This document shows positions 1 to 16,376 of a stretch of DNA of 64,000 nt, piece by piece. The notes under the pieces are model-generated. The model made no database searches, was not told where the DNA came from, and saw only the letters and a program-made list of their open reading frames with translations. Numbering within the stretch: the first letter of the stretch is position 1; every line of letters begins with the position of its first letter. Source of the stretch: Apteryx mantelli (Eukaryota > Chordata > Aves > Apterygiformes > Apterygidae); NCBI RefSeq assembly GCF_036417845.1, contig NC_090011.1:1880726-1944725 (forward strand), read 5' to 3'. The position numbers and the translations under genes were made by a program.

Positions 1-19
1 ACCACTAGACCACCAGGGA
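1..19 (-). tRNA. tRNA-Glu, 5' end only (cut by window edge)
   Basis: Read on the minus strand, bases 19 to 1 give TCCCTGGTGGTCTAGTGGT. This is the 5' acceptor strand, the two linker bases and the D-arm/A box of eukaryotic tRNA-Glu (the CTC-type 5' end as I remember it). The rest, including anticodon and B box, lies outside the window to the left, so the anticodon cannot be confirmed. A tRNA gene beside histone genes is a common arrangement in vertebrate histone clusters. An isolated tRNA-derived fragment is the alternative. Confidence 0.72.
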
Positions 20-427
20 GGGATGAAAACAACTCCTCATTCACAGTAGAAAAAGCTCATTTTTCGCCAAACAGGTGCAACATTCCCCTCGCCCCCGACA
101 CGGTACCAGAGCAGCCCCACGCCTACGAGCGCCGAAACGCCTCGGCCGGGGCAGGGGATGATGCTCCCGCCCGGCAGCGCCGGGGGCGGGGAGAGCGCAG
201 GGCGGAACGGGCTTAGCGCTCCCCGGGGGCGAGGTTCAGCAGTGAGTACGGGACAACCCCACGAGCGAACGGCGGCTCCGACAGGAGCCGGGGGGGGGAA
301 AGGAAGGCAGGGCGGAGGTATTCGCCGGGCATCACAGACGCGCCAGCAGAACACACTTAGATACAGCGGGGACACACTTAACATAGGTGGGGCAGAACTC
401 GGTGTTCCCCTTCCGAGCCCCCCCCCA

Positions 428-549
428 GGGGCCTCACCGGCCTCCTGCAGCGCCGTCACAGCCGAGCTCCACGAGCGCACGTCCGTCTTCAAGCCCCACA
501 AGAGCAGCGCGCGGAGCGGCAGCTCTATCCACGCCGGGGAGCGCCGCAT
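428..549 (-). pseudogene. Histone H3-like decayed fragment
   Basis: The minus-strand frame starting with ATG at 549 contains KTDVRSWSSAVTALQEAGEA. This matches the alpha-2 segment of histone H3 ([20 protein letters not shown]) at about 14 of 20 positions. Upstream, ELPLRALLLWGL resembles H3 KLPFQRLVREIAQDF with a short in-frame loss. The H3 tail and alpha-N helix are missing, and after GEA the H3 match stops at a GTGAGG that could act as a splice donor. A TATA/CCAAT promoter sits about 115 bases upstream. I read it as a truncated H3 relic next to the H2A/H2B pair. A short spliced H3-derived transcript is possible but unproven. Confidence 0.55.
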
Positions 550-659
550 CCCCCCACCGGCAGTGGGGCAGCTGCTTCACACCGCCCACACACTGCACTG
601 CTCTTCCGCTCCGCCCGCGCTGTCGCTCCCGCCGCACTGCCCGCACCGCTCCGCGCCGC

Positions 660-830
660 CGCCTTTTATACCCGCGCCGCACTCCTCATTGGCTCCCCAT
701 TGTGCGCACGCGCGCGGGGAGCGTTACGAGACGGTGGGGGCGGGGGGGAGAAGTCGCGCGCGCAGAGGGACCGCTAGGGCGAGGCGCGCGGGCGGCGCTT
801 TAAATTTCGCGGGCTCGGCGCTGATTGGCC
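660..830 (-). promoter_or_regulatory. TATA/CCAAT promoter for the H3-like relic
   Basis: On the minus strand there is a TATAAAAGG box (TATAAAA at 670-664) and a CCAAT at 692-688. Farther up lies a second module with CCAAT near 825, TTTAAA near 805 and an E2F-like TTTCGCGG on the opposite strand. Spacing is typical of replication-dependent histone promoters. The downstream body is not an intact histone, so this may be a promoter that outlived its gene. Confidence 0.5.
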
Positions 831-1033
831 AACGCCCGCTCCGGCGGGAAGGAGAAGGAGGAGGAGCCCGTGGGCCGCCCGGCTCCGCCCGCGGCCGCGC
901 ATCCCCCGGCCCCGCCGCTCTGCCGCGGCCGCCGGCCCCGCGCCGCTGCCTCCCCCCGGCCCCGCCGAGCTGAGTTGCAGCGCGACGTTCCGCCCCTCGG
1001 CCAGGACCGCAGCTCTCTCGCGAAGACGTGGGC

Positions 1034-1049
1034 GGCTCTGAAAAGAGCC
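1034..1049 (-). terminator. Histone 3'-end stem-loop (H2A mRNA)
   Basis: On the minus strand GGCTCTTTTCAGAGCC lies 59 bases past the H2A stop. It is the six-base-pair, four-base-loop element bound by SLBP. A purine-rich GAGAGAGCTG about 20 bases further on fits the U7 snRNA-binding downstream element. Confidence 0.93.
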
Positions 1050-1107
1050 TTTGGGGGGGGGGGGGGCGACGGGGCGCAGGCGCAGCCCCGGGGCGGCCGC
1101 GGCGCCC

Positions 1108-2207
<1,100 letters not shown>

Positions 2208-2237
2208 GGGGCGCCCGGGCTGCCACCACCACCCAAC

Positions 2238-2253
2238 GGCTCTTTTCAGAGCC
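2238..2253 (+). terminator. Histone 3'-end stem-loop (H2B mRNA)
   Basis: GGCTCTTTTCAGAGCC lies 31 bases past the H2B stop, identical to the H2A copy. A purine-rich CAAAGGAGCTG at about 2267-2277 is the likely U7 pairing site. Confidence 0.94.
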
Positions 2254-2278
2254 ACCCACCTTCTCCCAAAGGAGCTGC

Positions 2279-3480
2279 CGCCACTGGGATCAGCAGGAAA
2301 ACGTGCCTTAATGGCGTTGCCCCTAGCGCTCGTTAAATCCCCAACGTTTTGCCTTTCAAAATAGATCTGCTTCCTCCCTGTAGGCTATAAACACGTTAAT
2401 TAAGGGTTTTATTCCCGGGGGTTTCTCCCTGCACATGGAAAAGCTGCCGTTGGGGAACCCTGATGGGGGACGGAGCGCCAAGGGTTGGCTTTGCTCCAGG
2501 GTGCAGCGAGCGTGGGTCCGTTTTGGGGCGGAAAATCGGGGTTAGTTGCCCCCAAAAGCTTGTGCTGAGCTTGGGATGGTCCCGTTCTCCCCCTGGGGGT
2601 GACAACAGGAAAAGCTACGGAAGAGCCACGAACCTGGAAATGAGGTTTTAATCACCCCACGGTGGGGGCGCGATCAGCGCCGCTCACCCAGCCCCCTCGC
2701 CGTAATTAGCGCCCGGCGTTAATTAACCCTGTTAATTAACCCCTCGAGGCCACCTCGGTCGCTGCAGAGCTGGGGGACGAGGGGGGAATCCGGCACCGGA
2801 GACAGCCGGAAACAACCGGCCCGGGTGCCGGAGATGCCGCTCCGGGCGGTGTGAGGGGAAATGTGCACAAGCGGTGTGTGACGGGTGTGCCGAACACGTG
2901 ACCAGCGGGTACCGCGCATATCCGGCACGTGCAAGCAGTGCGGAAGGCGCACAAGCAGCGTGTGACACGCACAAGCGGCGTGTGACGCACAGCCGGCACA
3001 CGGAACGCACAAGCGGCGCGACAGGCGTAAGCAGCGTGCGACAAGCTCAAGCGGCGTGTGGCACGCACAACCGGCACGCACAACCGCCGCAACGCGTTAA
3101 AACGCCCCGACGCCAACAGCGCCCCGCGGCCGGCTCCGAATTTTGGCAGGAAAATCCTGCGGCGGGGAGCAAAAAAGGGGAAAAAAAGAGGTGAAAACAG
3201 GCAAAATTAGGGGTTGCCGACGGGTGAAAAGGGCTCCCGGGCCAGCCGGGCTCCCGCCGCCCCGCGTGGTCCCTTCGCGGCGCCGGCGAGCACAACACCC
3301 AACCGGTTTCACACCGCGTCCTTTATCCCGCCGGGAGAAGCGTCGGCAGCGCCGGGCTCAACGTCGAGCCGGGGGTTTGCAGCGGGAAGCTCCCGTTCCG
3401 GTGCCGCTTCCCCCCCTCTATTCACAACCGCGCCGAAAACCGGTGCAAGCTGAACCTCCAGCGTCCGGTTCCGCGGGCGA
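2279..3480. other. Histone-JOSD2 intergenic region
   Basis: I see no gene here. The first 450 bases are less GC-rich, with twin TTAATTAA motifs near 2718 and 2733. From about 2860 to 3090 there is a degenerate short repeat built on GCACAAGCGGCGTGTGAC. A GATAAA on the minus strand near 3320 is a weak candidate for the JOSD2 poly(A) signal. Confidence 0.5.
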
Positions 3481-3490
3481 AATCCCGCTG

Positions 3491-4312
3491 TCATTCCGGA
3501 TTCAACCAGGCGCCAGCTTCTTCCACGGCTTTGGGCACCACGAGGAAAACCTCGCAGAGGCCTTGGGAGAGGAATTGCCGCAGGAAGGTCCTGACAGAGG
3601 GAAACAAAGGATTCTGGAGGTGGCGCCGGCGCCGGTGCCGCTCCGGCGGTGCCACCCGCTCCGTACCTGAGTTCTCCCTCGCCTCCGATGCGCGCCGGAG
3701 CCTTCAGCTTGGAATCGAGGTTGTAGTAGGTGCCGCGGAGCTGCCGCACCGCCAGCCAGTGCTTGCGGCTGACGGGCAGCGACACGAAGCCCAGCGAGAC
3801 GTTCGACGGCACGTTGAGGATGAAGCCCACGATCCGGCCCAGCGCCAAGCGCTCCAGCGACCTGCTCGGCTCCGAGGGAAAGAAAACAGCGCGGGATGAA
3901 GGGAAAAGGGGTGGGAAAACAGTCGGGGAAGGGATGAGCCCGGCCTCACCGGCGTTTGTCCCACCACACCGCCGCCAACTCCAAGCTCTGCAGCGCCGCC
4001 ATGATCACGTTGACGTCGTAGTTGCCGGTGCCGAGGACGCTGCGGTGCGGATTTAAACGAGCTTCGGGCGCCAGGCTGGAAAACAGAGTCGGAAAAAGGG
4101 AACTAGGGAGGGGAAACAAGCGGGAAACGCGGAGCTGCCTGTTTTTCCTCCTTTTCTCACCGTTTACAGATCTCGTCAGCCGCCTCCTGGGTGAAGCAGG
4201 GCCGCTGCAGCACGTTGTTGAGCGCGTGCACGGCGCACAGCTCCAGGCGCTGCCGCTCGTGGTACAGCTCCCGGCGCTCCGACGCCTCCTCTTCCGAGCC
4301 GCCTTCGGACAT
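3491..4312 (-). CDS. JOSD2: Josephin-domain deubiquitinase JOSD2
   Basis: Four coding exons on the minus strand, 4161-4312, 3950-4075, 3667-3861 and 3491-3590, join in phase to 190 aa (human JOSD2 is 188). The Josephin cysteine-protease domain fills the protein. The catalytic Cys is C26 in [12 protein letters not shown], the His is H127 in [10 protein letters not shown], and the third triad residue is D142 in YYNLDSKL. The conserved [14 protein letters not shown] lies at 66-79. The family cleaves ubiquitin chains. The N-terminus ([15 protein letters not shown]) differs from mammals. An acceptor (CCCCGCAG) about 20 bases upstream of the ATG indicates a non-coding first exon, probably in the GC-rich block at 6600-6850. 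For exon 3 the acceptor at 3861 was chosen because it gives the human length. A GAG four bases upstream is an alternative. Confidence 0.94.
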
Positions 4313-4359
4313 GGCGCCGCTCCGCCGCTGCCTGCGGGGTGCCGAAAGGGCCCCCCACA

Positions 4360-6600
4360 CACTTTCCCCTTAAATCTTCCGGTTGCTTGCTCTGTACCTC
4401 CACCAGATCCCCTCCGAACGCTGTAGCTACCCCCAGCGCGCGCCTCCGGATACCCCCTAACAACCCCACGTGCCGACAGGAAACACCCAACTCCTCTGAC
4501 CCCCCCCCACAGCCTTCCAGAAGCCCCCTGCACCCCCCAAAACACCCCCTTGACACCCTGACGCACCCCCAGGGTACTCCAGATACACCGTAACGACCCC
4601 AACAACCCTCCCGGACACCCGCAGCCCCCCGTGACACCTCCTTGAATCTTCCAGAGCTTTCCAGAAGACCCCCAGCAGCCCCAGGATACCCCCGGATACC
4701 CCCCAACAACCCCCCTGCACCCCCAGACACCCCCTAACAACCCCCCACGCACCCCCTGCACCTCCAGACACCCGCTAACAACCCCCCACGCACCCCCCGC
4801 ACCTCCGGACAACCCCTAACAACCCCCCACGTGCCCCCTGCACCCCCTAACAGCCCCCCGCACACCCCCTGCACCTCCGGACACCCCCTAACAACCCCTC
4901 ACGCACCCCCTGCACCCCCAGACACCTCCTAAAAACCCCCCACGCGCCCCCTGCACCCCCTAACAGCCCCCCGCACACCCCCTGCACCTCCGGACACCCC
5001 CTAACAACCCCCCACACACCCCCTGCACCTCCGGACACCCCCTAACAACCCCTCACGCACCCCCTGCACCCCCGGACACCCCCTAACAACCCCCCACGAG
5101 CCCCCTGCACCCCCTAACAACCCTCCACGCACCCCCTGCACCCCCAGACACCCCCTAACAACCCCCCATGTGCCCCCTGCACCTCCAGACACCCCCTAAC
5201 AACCCCCCACACACCCCCTGCACCCCCAGACACCCCCCCACACACACCCTGTACCTCCAGACACCCCCTAACAACCCCCCATGAGCCCCCTGCACCCCCA
5301 GACACCCCCTAACAACCCCCCACGCGCCCCCTGCAACTCCGGACACCCCCTAACAACCCCCCACGTGCCCCCTGCACCCCCAGACACCCCCTAACAACCC
5401 CCCACGCACACCCTGCACCTCCAGACACCCCCTAACAACCCCCCACACACCCCCTGTACCTCCAGACACCCCCTAACAACCCCCCACGAGCCCCCTGCAC
5501 CCCCAGACACCCCCTAACAACCCCACACACACCCCCTGCAACTCCGGACACCCCCTAACAACCCCCCATGCGCCCCCTGCACCTCCGGAAACCCCCTAAC
5601 AACCCCCCACACGCACCCTGCACCTCCAGACACCCCCTAACAACCCCACACACACCCCCTGCACCTCCGGACACCCCCTAACAACCCCCCAAGTGCCCCC
5701 TGCACCTCCAGACACCCCCTAACAACCTCCCACGCACCCCCTGCACCTCCGGACACCCCCTAACAACCCTCCGCACCACCAGTACACCCCCCGACACCCC
5801 CCCTTGTAGCCTCCCAGGGTCTTCCAGATGCCCCCCTGCACCCGGACACCCCCCCGGACACCCCCTTGAGTCCCCCCTAGACAGCCCAGGACACCCCCAA
5901 ACGCCCCCTTGAGCCCCCCCCCGAACACCCTCACACACCCCAAGGTGCCCCTGCAGCCCCAGGACACCCCCTTGCACCCCCTTGCACCCCATAACGACCC
6001 CCCCCAAGACATGCCCAGACCCCCGGATACCCTCTTGCACCCCCCAGGGCCTTCCAGAAGCCCCCCTGCACCCCCAAACCCCTGGAAACACCCCCTTGAG
6101 CCCCCCTAGACCCCTAAACGCACCCCCAGGACACCCCTAGACCCCTAAACACCCCCTCGCACCCCCCAGGGCCTTCCAAAAGGCCTCCAGCCCCCCCGGA
6201 CACCACCTTGAACCCCCCCAGACACCCCAACAAACTTCCAAGACACGCCTGGATCCTCAGATACCCCCTAAGGGCCTCACACACACCCCAGGACACCGTC
6301 AGGCTCCCGGACACCCCCTTGGACCCCCCCCCAGGCACCCCAACACACCCCCAGGGCACCCCCAGATCTTCCGGACACCCCCTGACCCCCCCCAGGGCCT
6401 TCCAGTAGGCCAGCGGCCCCCCCGGGCACCCCCGGACCCCTGGGCCCTGCTCGGGCCTCGGCTCCCCGCGCCCCCAAGGCCCTCTCGGGTCCTCCCTGGT
6501 CCCCCAGGCCGCCCCCCGGCGCCGTCCCGCACCCCTCGGGCTCCCCCCGGGACCCCCCCGGCCCGACCCGGCTCGGCCCACCAAGAGGCTGCTCCCGGGC
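4360..6600. repeat. About 41-bp minisatellite in JOSD2 5' intron
   Basis: Tandem unit of roughly 41 bases with the parts CCCCTAACAACCCCCCACGC and CCCCTGCACCTCCGGACAC. It is regular from about 4680 to 5790 and decays into related C-rich sequence up to 6600. The + strand is almost free of G runs. It lies between the JOSD2 ATG exon and the presumed first exon. Confidence 0.9.
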
Positions 6601-6850
6601 CGGCGGCGGCCGCATTCCCCGCGCCCGCCGGAACTACGGCTCCCGGCATGCCCTGCAGCTCCCGGCGTGCCCCGCGGCTCTGCTCGGCCGCGGCGGCCGC
6701 GGCTCCCGGCGTGCCCCGCGCCGCAGCCTGGAACTACAGTACCCAGCGCGCTCGGAGGGAGGGGGCCGCTCCCGGCATGCCCCGGGGCGCGGTCCTCCCG
6801 GCGGGCCGGCGGCCTTCCCGGCGTGCCCCGGGGCGCTGGCGCCCCCGCGG
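6600..6850. promoter_or_regulatory. GC-rich promoter with ZNF143-like motifs
   Basis: A non-repetitive GC block contains several copies resembling the ZNF143/SBS site (ACTACAATTCCCAGCATGC): 6632-6653, 6656-6672, about 6700, 6732-6751, 6768-6782 and 6808-6820. Such sites mark housekeeping promoters. The position fits the JOSD2 transcription start, just beyond the ASPDH 3' end. No TSS data are available. Confidence 0.55.
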
Positions 6851-6892
6851 CGTCGCCATGAAGACGCGAGTCGTCCTGGTGTCACCGCCGGC

Positions 6893-6898
6893 TTTAAT
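6893..6898 (-). terminator. ASPDH: Probable ASPDH poly(A) signal (ATTAAA)
   Basis: TTTAAT on + reads ATTAAA on the minus strand, 83 bases past the ASPDH stop. It lies in an otherwise GC-rich stretch just before the ZNF143-like promoter block. Confidence 0.5.
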
Positions 6899-6980
6899 GT
6901 CCCCCCCCCTCGGTGACACCCGCGGCGCCCCCGGGCCCGGCCCCGTCCGTGTCCTCGTCCTCGTCCCTGTCGGGGCGGCC

Positions 6981-12353
<5,373 letters not shown>

Positions 12354-12739
12354 GGCTGGGTCAGAGGTCAGGGGTCAGGGGGTCAGGGGTCAGGGGTCAG
12401 CGAGCCCCCCCGGACCCCTAACTGCCCCCCCAGCCCCAGAACTGCCCCCCTCGGACCCCTAACTGCCCCTCAGCCCCTAACTGCCCCCCCGAGCCCCAGA
12501 ACTGCCCCTTTTAGCCCCAAATCTGCTCCCTAGCTGCCCCCACTGACCCAAAACTGCCCCATCTGACCCCAAAAACTGCCCCCCTCCCCACCTGCCCCCG
12601 CTCGGCGCAACAGGGCCCCAACGGCGACCTTCGGCCCCGGCGGGTTAATGCTCAACTCGGACGCCTGGGCCCCTCCCGGCGGGGCGGGGGTCAGGGGTCA
12701 CCCGGGGGGGGGGGGGGGGAGCCCGGGCGCCTGGGTCCC

Positions 12740-13150
12740 CTCGCCCCGCCGGGCGCCGTTGCCGTGGCGACGGCTCCGCAAGCCCCGCCTCCTCCCCCCA
12801 CACCCCCCCGTCGCCGTGGCGACGGCTCCGCAAGCCCCGCCTCCCCCCCCACACCCCTCCGTCGCCGTGGCGACGGCTCCGCAAGCCCCGCCTCCCCCCA
12901 CACACCCCCCGTCGCCGTGGCGACGGCTCCGCAAGCCCCGCCTCCTCCCCACACCCCCCGTCGCCGTGGCGACGGCTCCGCAAGCCCCGCCTCCTCCCCA
13001 CCACCCCCCGTTGCCGTGGCAACCAACCCCCTCCTCCCCCCGCCCCGCCGCAGGCCACCGGCAGTGTTGCCATGGCGACGGCGCGCCGCCCCTCCCCTCC
13101 CCCGCCGCGCGCAGTGTTGCCACGGCGACCGGCCCGTTGCCATAGCGACG
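12740..13150. promoter_or_regulatory. Tandem array of nine X-box (RFX)-like palindromes
   Basis: Nine 14-mers of the form GTYGCCRTGGCRAC lie at 12758, 12810, 12861, 12911, 12960, 13010, 13066, 13116 and 13136 (starts). The first six sit in a ~50-base minisatellite with CGGCTCCGCAAGCCCCGCC. The copy at 13010-13023, GTTGCCGTGGCAAC, is a perfect inverted repeat matching the RFX X-box consensus. The array lies about 400-800 bases upstream of the ASPDH start codon and just past the LRRC4B 3' end. Confidence 0.7.
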
Positions 13151-13189
13151 AGCATCCGCAGCGCGCCCCCCCACCCCCCCCGGGAGCCG

Positions 13190-13205
13190 CCGTCACGCGT
13201 GACGG
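13190..13205. promoter_or_regulatory. 16-bp perfect palindrome with CGTCA/TGACG half-sites
   Basis: CCGTCACGCGTGACGG is a perfect inverted repeat with two CRE-like half-sites facing each other around CGCG. It lies between the X-box array and the LRRC4B poly(A) region, and no protein is assigned. Confidence 0.45.
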
Positions 13206-13280
13206 AGCCGTGGGGCCCCCCCCCCCCCCCCCCCGGCGCACAGAGGCTCCCGGCGGCGGTTGGAAACACCGTGATGGATT

Positions 13281-13286
13281 TTTATT
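13281..13286 (-). terminator. LRRC4B: Probable LRRC4B poly(A) signal (AATAAA)
   Basis: TTTATT on + reads AATAAA on minus within the AT-rich stretch 13275-13320, the only such stretch downstream of the LRRC4B stop. It implies a ~3.1 kb 3' UTR made almost wholly of the TTGCAC array. The adjoining 13320-13530 holds long C and G runs with strong quadruplex potential. Confidence 0.6.
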
Positions 13287-13589
13287 AAAATAGGAAAGTC
13301 GGCGGCGGCGAATCTTTAAAAAAAAAATCCCCCCCCCGAGGGGGGGGCCTGGGGGGGGGCCCCGCTCCCCCCCCCTCCCCCCACCACCACCACCACCGCG
13401 GCGGGGGGGGGGTTGTTCTTTTCGGTGGGGTGGGGGTTTTTTTTGGGGGGGGGGGGAGGTGGGTTTCGTCCGGGGGGGTTTTGTTGTCGGTGGCGGCGGT
13501 TTTTTTCGGGGGGGGGGGCCCCGGCGGGGGGAGGGGCCGCAAGCAAGCGAGAGCACGGCGGGGGGGGGGGCGGCGCAGGGGACCCTCGC

Positions 13590-16190
13590 ACGGGGCCGTT
13601 GCACGAGGCCACGTGTTGCACGAGGCCATTGCACGAGGCCGTTGCACAAGGTGACATGTTGCACGAGGCGACATGTTGCACAAGGCTGTTGCATGAGGCC
13701 GTTGCACAAAGCCATTGCACATGGTGACATGTTGCACGAGGCCGTTGCACGAGGCCATTGCACAAGGCCATTGCACATGGTGACATGTTGCACGAGGCCA
13801 TTGCACGAGGCCATTGCACAAGGCGACATGTTGCACGAGGCCATTGCACGAGGCCGTTGCACAAGGTGACACGTTGCACAAGGCCGTTGCACGAGGCCAT
13901 TGCACAAGGCCATTGCACAGGGCCACACGTTGCACAGGGCCATTGCACGAGGCCGTTGCACAAGGCCATTGCACAAGGTGACATGTTGCACGAAGTCATT
14001 GCACAAGGCCATTGCACGAGGCCATTGCACAAGGCCATTGCACAAGGTGACACGTTGCACGAAGTCATTGCACAAGGCCATTGCACGAGGCCGTTGCACG
14101 AGGCCACACGTCGCACGGGGCCCTCGCACGAGGCCGCCGTTCGCACAGGACCATCACACCGGGCCGGCGCACCGGGCCGTCACCCCACGCCGGCGCCCAG
14201 GCCCCCACGTCGCACGAGGTCCCCCGGGGCTGCAGGCAGCGCTGCCGCATCCGTGTCTCTCGCACGCCGTCCGTGGAGGCGCTTCGGGGCGGGGGGGGGG
14301 GAGGCTGCACGAGGCCCCCGTGTCGCACGAGGCCCCCCCCAAACCCGCGTCTTTTGCACGCCCTCCTCGGAGGCGCTCGCGAAGGGGCCGCGCGTCGCCC
14401 CCCCCCCCATCTGCGCCTCGCACGACGCTGCACGTTGCACGAGGCCCCACGGTGCACGAGGCCGGCGGCGCGCGACTCCGCGCACTGCACGTCGCGCAAG
14501 GAAGCCGTTGCACAACTCAATGCATTGCACAAAGCTGCTGTTGCACAAGGCCGTGCATTGCACAAAGCCGCCATTGCACAAGGCCGTGCATTGCACAAAG
14601 CTGCTGTTGCACAAGACTGTGCATTGCACAAGGCCGTGCATTGCACGAGGATGCCATTGCACAAAGCTGCTGTTGCACAAGGTTGTGCATTGCACGACGC
14701 TGTGTATTGCACAAAGCTGCCATTGCACAAGGTTGCTGTTGCACAAGGCCGTGCATTGCACGAGGATGCCATTGCACAACCCCGTGCATTGCACAGTGCC
14801 ATGCATTGCACAAGGCTGCCGTTGCAGAAAGCTGCTGTTGCACAATGTTGTACATTGCACAAGGATGCCATTGCACAACGCTCTGCATTGCACAAAGCCA
14901 CCATTGCACAATGCCATGCATTACACAAGGCTCCTGTTGCACAAGGTTGTGCATTGCACAAGGCTGCCGTTGCACAAGGCCGTGCATTGCACAAAGCCAC
15001 CACTGCACAATGCTCTGTATTGCACAAGGCTGCTGTTGCACAAGGCTGTTGTTGCACAACACCATGCATTGCACAACACTGTGCATTGCACAAAGCTGCC
15101 ATTGCACAAAGCCACCATTGCACAAGGCTACACATTGCACAAAGTTGCCGTTGCTCAAGGCCGTGCATTGCACAGAGCTGCCGTTGCACAACACCATGCA
15201 TTGCACAAGGCCGTGCATTGCACAAAGCCGCCATTGCACAACACCATGCATTGCACAAAGCTGCTGTTGCACAAGGTTGTGTATTGCACAAAGCCACCAT
15301 CGCACAAGGCCGTGCATTGCACAAAGCTGCTGTTGCACAAGGCCGTGCATTGCAGAAAGCCACCACTGCACAATGCCATGCATTGCACAAAGCTGCCGTT
15401 GCACAAGGCTGTGCATTGCACAAGGATGCCATTGCACAAGGCTGCTGTTGCACAAGGCCGTGCATCACACAAGGCTGCCATTGCACAACACCGTGCATTG
15501 CACAAGGTTGTGCATTGCACAAAGCCGCCGTTGCACAACACCGTGCATTGCACAAGGCCGTGCATTGCACAAAGCCACCGTTGCACAACACCGTGCATTG
15601 CACAAGGTTGTGCATTGCACAAAGCTGCCATTGCACAACACCGTGCATTGCACAAGGCCGTGCATTGCACAAAGCCACCGTTGCACAACACCGTGCATTG
15701 CACAAGGTTGTGCGTTGCACAAAGCCGCCATTGCACAACACCGTGCATTGCACAAGGTTGTGCATTGCACAAAGCCGCCATTGCACAACACCGTGCATTG
15801 CACAAGGCCGTGCATTGCACAAAGCCGCCGTTGCACAACACCGTGCATTGCACAAGGTTGTGCATTGCACAAAGCCACCATTGCACAACACCGTGCATTG
15901 CACAAGGTTGTGCGTTGCACAAAGCCGCCGTTGCACAACACCGTGCATTGCACAAGGTTGTGCATTGCACAAAGCCACCATTGCACAACACCGTGCATTG
16001 CACAAGGTTGTGCGTTGCACAAAGCCGCCATTGCACAACACCGTGCATTGCACAAGGCCGTGCATTGCACAAAGCCGCTGTTGCACAACACCGTGCATTG
16101 CACAAGGTTGTGCGTTGCACAAAGCCACCGTCGCACAAGGCCGTGCATCGCGCAAGGCCGCCGTCGCGCACCGCCGCGCACCGCACAAGG
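13590..16190. repeat. TTGCACAA minisatellite, probable LRRC4B 3' UTR
   Basis: More than 100 copies of TTGCACAA/TTGCACGA in units of ~18-50 bases (CATTGCACAAGGCCGTG, AAAGCCGCCATTGCACAACA). Three sub-zones are visible: 13600-14130 (GAGGCCATTGCAC), 14510-15480 (mixed) and 15480-16130, a very regular ~50/100-base higher-order repeat. The zone 14130-14510 is a less repetitive GC-rich break. Confidence 0.93.
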
Positions 16191-16376
16191 CCACCACCAC
16201 CACCACCACCGCCCAAGCGCGCCGCACCAGCCCGCCCGCGCCCAACCGCACCCCCCGCACCCCCAAAACCCCCCCCAACCCCACCTCGCCCAGCGCCGCA
16301 GCCCACCCCACCACCCCCCACCCACCCTCACCCCCTTCCTCCCCGCGCCGCCCACCCCAAACCCCCCCCCAGAAGC

